Shown piece after piece: positions 56,484-64,000 of a DNA stretch of 64,000 bases. Below the pieces are notes generated by a model. It searched no databases. It was given only the letters and a program-made list of their open reading frames with translations, and was not told where the DNA came from. The stretch is from positions 2,170,001-2,234,000 of the forward strand of contig JAHCVI010000004.1 in NCBI GenBank assembly GCA_019096155.1. The letters are read 5' to 3'. The position numbers and the translations under genes are program-made. Each line of letters begins with the position of its first letter. The stretch's first letter is position 1. The DNA comes from Staphylotrichum longicolle. Its lineage: Eukaryota > Ascomycota > Sordariomycetes > Sordariales > Chaetomiaceae.

Positions 56484-57392
56484 ATGAAGCTCACCACGGT
56501 TTTCACTGCTCTCACCCTCGGCGTGGCCGACGTCTCAGGCCATTACATCTTCCAACAATTCAGTCTCGGGTCCAAGAAGTTTGCCGTGTACGAGCACATC
56601 CGCAAGAACTCCAATTACAACTCGCCCGTAACCAGCCTCTCGTCAAATGATCTGAGGTGCAACGTGGGCGGCAACTCGGGCGCCAGCACGACCGTTCTCG
56701 GCGTCACCGCCGGCGATTCCTTCACATTCACGTCCGACGTTGCTGTGTACCACCAGGGACCTATCTCTCTGTCTGTGCTATAAATCAAATCAGGGGTCGG
56801 AATGACGAGACTGATATGGCGTACAACAGGTACATGTCCAAGGCCCCGGGCTCCGTCAACGACTACGACGGATCGGGCGACTGGTTCAAGATTTTTGACT
56901 GGGGTCCGACTTTCAGCGGAGGCCAGTCCTCGTGGCCGCTGCGGAGTATGTGCCCCTTTTTCTTGCCTCATGCACCAACTTACCTATTCAACAACCTACT
57001 CTCTCAACTCCCAAACCCAAGGCCACTGAGAACTCGACTAACACGTCTCTAGCCACATACCAATACAACATTCCCAAGTGCATCCCCAACGGCGAGTACC
57101 TGCTGCGTATCCAGTCGTTGGCCATCCACAACCCGGGCAGCGTCCCGCAGTTCTATGTTAGCTGCGCCCAGTTGAACGTGACGGGTGGTGGTAACAGCAA
57201 CCCGAGCCCGACTGTCAAGATTCCGGGTGCTTTCAAGGCGACTGATCCTGGATACACTGCCAATGTGAGTAGTCTTGTGGATGACCGTGACATTTGTGGA
57301 AAACTAGTCGGACAGCCCGCTGACAATGCTGGCAGATTTACAACAACTTCAACTCGTACACTGTTCCGGGGCCGGCGGTGTTCAAGTGCTAG
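56484..57392 (+). CDS. AA9 lytic polysaccharide monooxygenase
   Basis: Exons 56484-56770, 56830-56945, 57053-57264 and 57336-57392 give 223 residues. The first donor is GTCTGT; all others are standard. Signal peptide cleavage after VADVSG exposes His20 (HYIFQQF) as the mature N-terminus, the first ligand of the copper histidine brace. The second is His90 in VYHQGP and the axial Tyr169 lies in QFYVSC. Other AA9 features: YMSKAPGSVNDYDGSGDWF, WPLRTTYQYNIPKCIPNGEYLL and the C-terminal VPGPAVFKC. It oxidatively cleaves cellulose or related glucans using an external electron donor and O2/H2O2. It has no CBM1. A cellobiose dehydrogenase, the classical electron donor, lies downstream on the same strand. 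Confidence 0.94.
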
Positions 57393-60147
57393 ATACAGAT
57401 GAGGGTCTTGTTCGGAGAGCTACGGGCCTCGGAAAGGTCAGGGGGTTGGTGATAAGGCAAATTGTGCTGGAGTTGCTGCATGAGCTTTGGAGTTGACAAA
57501 TGCTACCCATCTTTCCCCTCTGCCCGTTGCGTGATCCGCTCTGGCACATTCGCCTTTGTTGGAAGCACATTCTTTTCGGTTGTTCGGGGACTCCGGCTTC
57601 CTTTCCCGTGACCTCCTTCAATGTGCGACAAGCCCCGGCCTCGCCGAGAGGTGATCAGCGTCGTCAGATCCTGAACGCCGTTCATTGCCGGATTCGGCCC
57701 GGAGGACGGGGCATCCTTTCGGACTGCCAAGCCCCGAATTTCGGGAACCGGTAGAGCTCATGCGTTTCGATGCAACTGAGAGTTGAGTTTCGGGTATTGC
57801 AAACTTCAGGGTTACTAAGACCTTTTGTCTTATTGAAGGAGACAATGCAGCAATAATAAAAGTGAAAGGGGAAGAGAACAGTGAGCTGAAGATGAGAGAT
57901 CAGCCCGGATGACCAGCAGAAGATACGTGAAAGAGGGAGCAAGGGAAGGGAAAAGGTAAAGAAAAAGGACAGGAAAAGGAGTTGAGAATACATCAGAACG
58001 AAAAACTGTCTTCCCAATCATAGAGTGACAGAGCATTGGAGCATGACCCGAAGTGAACTTGATCATTCACACTTCGATTGTTGCACTTGCAATAGCCATC
58101 ACCCGCAGATTCATGATTCCGATTCTGGGTCCAATCTGGCTTTGGCCCTCGTAAACAAGATGTTTGAGAACCACTAAAATGTCTGTCCTGGAATGGGAAT
58201 GATTGCTCATTGAATTCAGCGCGCAATGCTAACCAAGTCTTCAGTTACTCAGACAGACAAGGGCACCACAATAAAAACCAGTCAAATAACTTCCATATCA
58301 TCAGCTCGAGGCAGAAGGTTTCAAGAGACTAAGACTACCGGTCAGGTACCTGCACGAAGACGGGAGATCTGTGTGGTCTTTGAATGCGACGAAGCTCTTC
58401 CCTTGTTCCTTCCCCATTGGCTTTCCAGGTATCGCCTCTTGACTGGAATGGGACTTGAACAGCGAGGCAAAGTCAAGGCTGAGATGTGTTGCGGGAAGGA
58501 GCGACTTGGTCGCGCCAAAAGCGCTCACCCTTCAACCTGCCATTGCAGTAAAGCCGATCGAGCTGCATACGACCTTCTCAATTTTTATTCCATGAAGCTG
58601 ATGACCTGTCGGATGACTTGCAACTTTCCCTCCTCACTCTGAGCACAGATACCCCGGCAGACACGTGTGGTTCCAGGTTGCTGTTTGTTAGCATCCTAGT
58701 TCTCATTTTCTGTGCTCTTCATTCAAAATCAACATCGCAGCTTGAAAAAGAGTCATTGTTGCCAGGCGCTCGTTTCTTTGCGCCTGGCCGTCAGATACCT
58801 TGGAGTTCCTACAAGCAAACTATCCGACCTGCCCTCTTGCAACGACACGAATTTTCTTCAAAACTTCAGAAACCAATGACCCTTACATTTTTGCAAATCT
58901 TGTCCAGTACTGAAAATCTATGTCAAAACATGACCACAAAGTGCTCTCACCTGACTGATATATTCGTCAGCTTCCCACTCACTGCCGCGATCGATGACGG
59001 CAGCTGCAAAGGCTGGGCCGTCGGACCGCTGAACTTACTATACGCAAGTTGATTGGGTATAGGCTGATTGGTAAACAGAATGGGCCCTGAGGAGTCCTCA
59101 AAGTCGAGAATAGATGAAGACGGCGAGGGGTCAGCGAGCAGAACGGCATTGAGCATGGCCGGGGATTTATCCAAAGTGGGGGAGATTACCGCCTCGTCCT
59201 TCAGCGCCCAACGGAATTTCTTCTAGAACCGGACAGACCCCGACGAGCCAAGAGACATCAACAACATCCCTCCGGCTGTCGTTGGTGGCAAATGCGCAGC
59301 CAAACTCCCGCTCTTCAGCACCTGAAAAGTGCGGACTCATCGTGTCGTGTTCCAGACTGCTACGAGTGTGCACTCAGCCGAAGCCCCGGGCCTCGCAGCA
59401 TCCCCTCACACGGGAAGACCCCCTGAGGTTACATCCGGCCGTTGGACGCCCGCTACCGAGCAAATCGCCTTGGCCACTGCCCTGGGCGTTTCCCCGCGAA
59501 TCACCAAGCGCTCCATTCCTCCTGCCCTATCGGCCAATCCCCACGACGTTGATTCGCCGTCCGGAGCCATCCCCGCGACACGGGCAGGAATACCCTGTGG
59601 GGTGCATGGCGAGCACCGGCGCTTGCTTCCGCCTGATACCCTGGCTGATACCCTGGCTTCCCTGAACTTGCCTGACTCCGTCATGCCGCCCCTGCCCGTC
59701 AGCTTGGCCAGCCGAGGCCAGCCCCTGGGAGAAAAGTTGGGGAAAGGTCCACCCCGCGCCTGTTTCTCCAATTTACCTGCTCCCTTTAATATGAAAGCTG
59801 GCGCTGGCAACGCGCCGATCTCATATGTTCCTGGCCGGAGGCTATACTCTGGACCTGCAGCCCAATCTATATCGCTCCATGTCCACCAAGGTGCAGCCGC
59901 TCATTCTTCCGCAGGATCCATCCTATCGGTGACATTCCGTTTGTCTTTCCCCGGAGAGCAGTTCCGTTTACCGATTCACCAAAATGCGGAGTGCAGGGAC
60001 GGAGCGCGGCAGGCGCCTTCCACCAGGCCGGGAGACGTTATTTATTCTTCGCATCGCCCCTGAAAAGCTGACTCGGGAGAGATGCTTGTCTTTCTTGGCC
60101 CAGCCTGATTTCGGAACCTGCCTGTGAGCTCTGGGTGTATCACAACC
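57393..60147. other. 2.8-kb gap between AA9 and cellobiose dehydrogenase
   Basis: No supported gene. A plus-strand 244-codon frame (59329-60063) is rich in Pro, Ser, Ala and Arg with no motif, and sits where the CDH promoter should be. A minus-strand frame from 58017 is hydrophobic but contains no recognisable protein. Two CTGATACCCTGG units occur in tandem at about 59634-59657. Confidence 0.4.
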
Positions 60148-62993
60148 ATGAAGCTTCTCAGCCGCATCGGGGCATCCGCCCTCGTGGCGTCGTCGTGTAA
60201 GTCATGGCCGCTGCGTGACACGGTGAACTTGGCAGGCCATTGGGCCATTACTGACCGTCCCCAGGTCTGCAGCAATGTGCTGCCCAGATGAGCGCCGGAT
60301 CTTACACCGACGCCGAGACCGGCATCAAGCTCAAGACCTGGTCCGCGACCGATGGAGCGCCGTACACCTTCGGCTTGGCCCTGCCCTCTGATGCCCTGAC
60401 GAAGGATGCCAACGAGTACATCGGATACTTGGTACGTCGAGAAAATCCCCTGCTTCGGATGCGATGCTTTGCTCACAGGTACTTAGCGCTGCTCGATTGC
60501 CAATGCTACCTCTCCCGGGTACTGCGGTCTGTCCCATGGCCAGTCTGGCCAAATGACCCAGGCCCTGCTGCTCGTCGCTTGGGCTCACGAGAACACCGTC
60601 TACACGTCGTTCCGCTACGCCACGGGCTATACCCTTCCCGGCGTGTACACCGGCGACGCCAAGCTGACGCAAATCTCGTCCAACGTCACGGCCACGAGCT
60701 TCGAGCTCCTGTACCGCTGCCAAAACTGCTTCGCCTGGAACCAGGACGGCACCAGCGCGAGCGTCTCTACCAGCCAAGGAAACCTCATCCTCGGCCGCGC
60801 TGCTGGCAAGCAGGGTCTCCAGAACCCCACGTGTCCCGACAAGGCCACTTTTGGCTTCCACGATAACGGCTTCGGGCAGTGGGGAGCGCCGCTCGAGGGC
60901 GCGACCCAGGCTTCGTACGCGGATTGGGCTGCGTTGGCCAAGACCACGCCTGAGACGACCTGCGATGGGTGAGTTGACACTTGGGTGTTTTCCAAGGGGA
61001 AACTTTTAGTGACAGCTGCTGACAAATTGCTCCGCAGCTCTGGCGGTCCCGAGGTTAAGTGCACTGCGGCGCCCGAAAAGACATACGACTACATTGTCGT
61101 TGGTGCCGGTGCCGGCGGTATCCCCGTCGCGGACAAGCTCAGCCAGGCTGGTCACAAGGTTCTCCTCATTGAGAAGGGTCCCCCTTCTACTGGCAGGTGG
61201 AACGGAACGATGAAGCCCAAGTGGCTCGAGGGCACCGACCTCACCCGCTTCGACGTTCCTGGTCTGTGCAACCAGATCTGGGTCGATTCTGCCGGTATCG
61301 CCTGCACTGATACCGACCAGATGGCGGGCTGCGTCCTTGGTGGCGGCACTGCTGTCAACGCCGGCCTGTGGTGGAAGGTGAGGGACCCGACACCCGTGGT
61401 GCTACGTCGCAACTAACGCAAATATGCAGCCCAATGCTAAGGACTGGGACTACAACTTCCCCGATGGCTGGAAGGCCAAGGACCTCGCAGACGCCACCAA
61501 GCGCGTCTTCGACCGTATCCCCGGCACCTGGCACCCATCCCAGGACGGCAAGCTCTACCGTCAGGAAGGTTTCGACGTGCTGTCCAGCGGCCTGGCCAAG
61601 TCCGGGTGGAAGTCGGTCATTGCCAACGATGCGCCCAACGAGAAGAACCACACCTTCGCTCACACCCACTTCATGTTTGCGGGCGGCGAGAGGAACGGCC
61701 CGCTGGCAACATACCTCGTCTCGGCGGATGCGCGCGACAACTTTGACCTGTGGACCAACACTGCTGTGCGCAGGGCCGTTCGCACCGGTGGCCAGGTGAC
61801 TGGTGTTGAGCTGGAGTGCTTGAGCAATGGCGGCCTGAGCGGGACTGTCAAGTTGAACCCCAAGGGCGGTGTCATCTTCTCGGCCGGTGCCTTCGGCTCG
61901 GCGAAGCTGCTCCTTAGGAGTAAGTCACAGTCTACAGGAGCGTAATCAGGCGCAATTACTGACCAACTACGCAGGCGGTATTGGCCCGGAGGATCAGCTC
62001 GAGGTTGTCGCTGGCTCCAAGGATGGCGAGACCTTTGCTGCCAAGGCCGACTGGATCAAGCTCCCCGTCGGCTACAACCTGATCGACCATCTCAACACCG
62101 ATCTCATCCTTACCCACCCCGATGTCGTCTTCTATGACTTCTACGAGGCGTGGACCGAGCCCATTGCAAGCGACGAGGAGGCGTACCTCAAGAAGAGGTC
62201 CGGTATTCTCGCACAGGCTGCCCCTAACATTGGCCCGATGGTGCGCATTCCCCCCTTTTTCTTTGGTCAGTGCCCAACAGTATCCGCTAACAGCTGTGCA
62301 GATGTGGGATGAAGTGACCCCCTCGGATGGCATCGTCCGCCAGTTCCAGTGGACTGCCCGTGTGGAAGGCGACTCGCGCATCACCAACTCGAGCCGTAAG
62401 CCTTTCTTTGGTCCTTTCTTGTTCCTGGCAGCGGACTAACCCCCTCCAGACGCCATGACCCTCAGCCAGTACCTCGGCCGCGGCGTCGTGTCCCGCGGTC
62501 GCATGACCATCACCTCGGGTCTGGCCACGGCCGTCACCGAGCACCCGTACCTCCACAACAAGGGTGATCTTGAGGCCGTGATCCAGGGCATCAAGAATGT
62601 GCAATCCGCGCTCAACGTGATTCCCAACCTCACTTGGGTCCTCCCCCGCCCCAACGGCACCGTCGAGAGCTACGTCAACAGCGTATGTTCCTCCCACATC
62701 CCCCCCTGACACCTATGCTTGCAGAAGAGAGTAACTGACATCCCTTCAAGCTCCTCGTCTCCCCCTCGAACCGCCGCTCCAACCATTGGATGGGCACGGC
62801 CAAGCTGGGCGCCGACGACGGGCGCACGGGCGGCACGGCGGTGGTGGATGTCAACACCAAGGTGTACGGCACGGACAACCTGTTTGTGGTGGACGCGTCC
62901 ATCTTCCCGGGCATGACGACGGGCAACCCGTCGGCCATGATTGTGGTGGCGGCAGAGCAGGCGGCGTCGAGGATTCTGAAGCTGAGGGCTTAG
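60148..62993 (+). CDS. cdh: Cellobiose dehydrogenase (AA8 cytochrome + AA3_1 flavoprotein)
   Basis: Nine exons: 60148-60196, 60265-60431, 60487-60968, 61038-61377, 61430-61919, 61975-62240, 62302-62395, 62450-62682 and 62751-62993, giving 787 residues. After a signal peptide the haem-b cytochrome domain (about 25-220) carries probable axial ligands Met95 (SGQMTQALLL) and His197 (FGFHDNGFGQWG). A short linker leads to the GMC flavodehydrogenase with FAD motif VVGAGAGGIPVA (about 254). The catalytic His719 lies in SNHWMGTAKLG and Asn766 in TTGNPSAM. The enzyme oxidises cellobiose and passes electrons through its haem domain to LPMOs. No C-terminal CBM1 is present. All splice junctions use standard signals and the frame is intact. 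Confidence 0.94.
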
Positions 62994-63370
62994 GGCCTTG
63001 GACTTTAGCTAAGGTATGCTATGTTTGTGTCAAAGTTATCGGGGCCTTAGTAGTTGTAGGGTACCTGAGTTATGGCCCTGGGCCTATGCGATGGGTAGGG
63101 GCGCAATGTAACATTTTGTTGTTTTCTTGGTCTCCAATGAGATGAAAGCCATGGTTCTTCAAGGGAGTCTTGGTCTTGGGGTTGTGAGCTTAGGATTTGA
63201 GAGGCTGCGAAGTTGTGGAACTGTCCACGGAGGGTGGAGTGGTCCAACCTCGCTTCTGCCCAGATGATGAGTCTCCACCATACCCACCAAGCTCCATCCC
63301 CGTTTCCTGCCTTGATAGAGCAGTGGAGCGAAACCCTCGCCAAGCTACGGTGGGTGTCCACACTCACAAG
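62994..63370. other. Gap between CDH and tRNA-Asp
   Basis: 377 bp with no gene-like sequence; includes the CDH 3' end. Confidence 0.4.
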
Positions 63371-63464
63371 TCTTCCGTAGTATAGTGGTCAGTATGTGAG
63401 CTTGTCATAGGGCAAGCCCCTCATAGCAACGCTCGAGACCCGGGTTCAATTCCCGGCGGGAGAG
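63371..63464 (+). tRNA. tRNA-Asp (GTC) with a 22-nt intron
   Basis: Acceptor stem TCTTCCG pairs with CGGGAGA (one G-U), followed by discriminator G. The D-arm is GTATAGTGGTCAGTATG. Anticodon stem TGAGC/GCTCG encloses loop TTGTCAC with anticodon GTC. A 22-nt intron (63408-63429) lies right after base 37, the standard position in nuclear tRNAs. T-arm CCGGG-TTCAATT-CCCGG is perfect and contains the B box; the A box lies around 63378-63389. The anticodon reads GAC and GAU, so the product is tRNA-Asp. No downstream T-run was placed with confidence. Confidence 0.93.
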
Positions 63465-64000
63465 AAACCACAGCTTCAACTTTTGCTCCGGCGAGCGTTG
63501 TTTGTGCTTGTGATGAAATTAAGAGTCTTTGAAACATCTTTTTCTTTTTGGAATGGGCGGGTGAGCTTCCAGTGTCTCCTTTTGCAGAGGATTTGGTAGG
63601 GCACTTCCTCGAAGGACCGCTTTGTCCCACGGCATGTTTATTTTTACAGTTAATTCAAATCATGAACAGTAATTCTCAATTCAAAATACTTCGTTCAGTA
63701 TGGTTGTACGCCATAATATGGCAGCAATGGTCTGATGGCCAGTTTAAAGTTTTTACACTTGAGATTTTTTTGTTCCTTTTGTTGTCGTCTTCCACAGTTG
63801 CCCTGACACCAGTTCCTCTTTGCACATCGCAATGCGGTCCCTTTCGTTTTGTTGTAGCCAACTGTTTGAGAAAGGTGCAGCAAAAAGTGTTGCCCTCGGG
63901 ATTCTCTGCGTTCATCAAGGACAACCGTTGTGTACACCTCGCTGCAATTGCTGTCAATGCTCGAGTTGGGAGCTTAGAGGTTGAGAACTGCAGAGCAGCT
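63465..64000. other. Right-edge gap
   Basis: AT-richer sequence with only short frames (longest about 93 codons, minus strand 63957-63676) and no motifs. A gene beyond 64000 may reach in, but none is evident. Confidence 0.35.

Noticed and set aside
59329..60063. 244-codon frame upstream of CDH
   Set aside because: No motif, random-like Pro/Ser/Arg composition, lies in the expected promoter; no splice partners.

Overview
This window is nuclear DNA of a filamentous ascomycete (Pezizomycotina, most likely a Sordariomycete). The evidence is short introns of about 50-110 nt with GTRNGT donors and CTAAC/CTGAC branch points, single genes with their own promoters, HET-domain and CorA-like genes, a fucose-specific lectin, a complete plant-biomass oxidative pair (AA9 LPMO and cellobiose dehydrogenase) and an intron-containing tRNA-Asp. 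About 22 protein genes, one decayed gene, one tRNA and several kilobase-scale gaps are seen. Exon structures were worked out by eye from splice signals and reading-frame continuity. No RNA evidence was available.

Layout. 1-5.3 kb: a HET-6-like incompatibility gene broken by an in-frame TGA, then fragments of a decayed NACHT-type STAND gene. 5.3-8.7 kb: secreted carboxylesterase and, on the opposite strand, a secreted subtilisin-like protease. 10.5-18.4 kb: a Fungal_N/RA-like signalling protein, a secreted DUF4419 protein, a six-exon CorA-like membrane protein and a small unknown gene with a GC-AG intron. 19.4-27.6 kb: a small cysteine-rich protein, divergent flavin monooxygenase and MFS transporter genes, Cdc37 and a small probable mitochondrial protein. 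27.6-38.1 kb: secreted beta-helix protein, a large unknown protein, an APC amino-acid permease and a fucose-binding lectin. 38.4-44.9 kb: free-standing ankyrin protein, a second HET gene and two unknown genes. 45.6-63 kb: a polysaccharide block with a GH18 chitinase (two hevein modules), a divergent GH55 beta-1,3-glucanase (three hevein-like modules), an AA9 LPMO and cellobiose dehydrogenase, followed by tRNA-Asp.

How the genes fit together. The right third is a cell-wall and lignocellulose attack block. Chitinase and glucanase share one intergenic promoter region and both carry chitin-binding modules. The LPMO and its known electron donor CDH lie about 2.8 kb apart on one strand. HET, NACHT, ankyrin, lectin and CorA-like genes suggest an allorecognition or defence background, but they do not form an obvious operon-like system.

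An important caution: four genes (MFS transporter, 884-aa unknown, APC permease, GH55) read as intact only if single bases, nearly always G or C in a short run, are missing. In three of them the spliced length becomes an exact multiple of three once the inferred missing bases are counted. Either the assembly has local indel errors or these genes carry real frameshifts.
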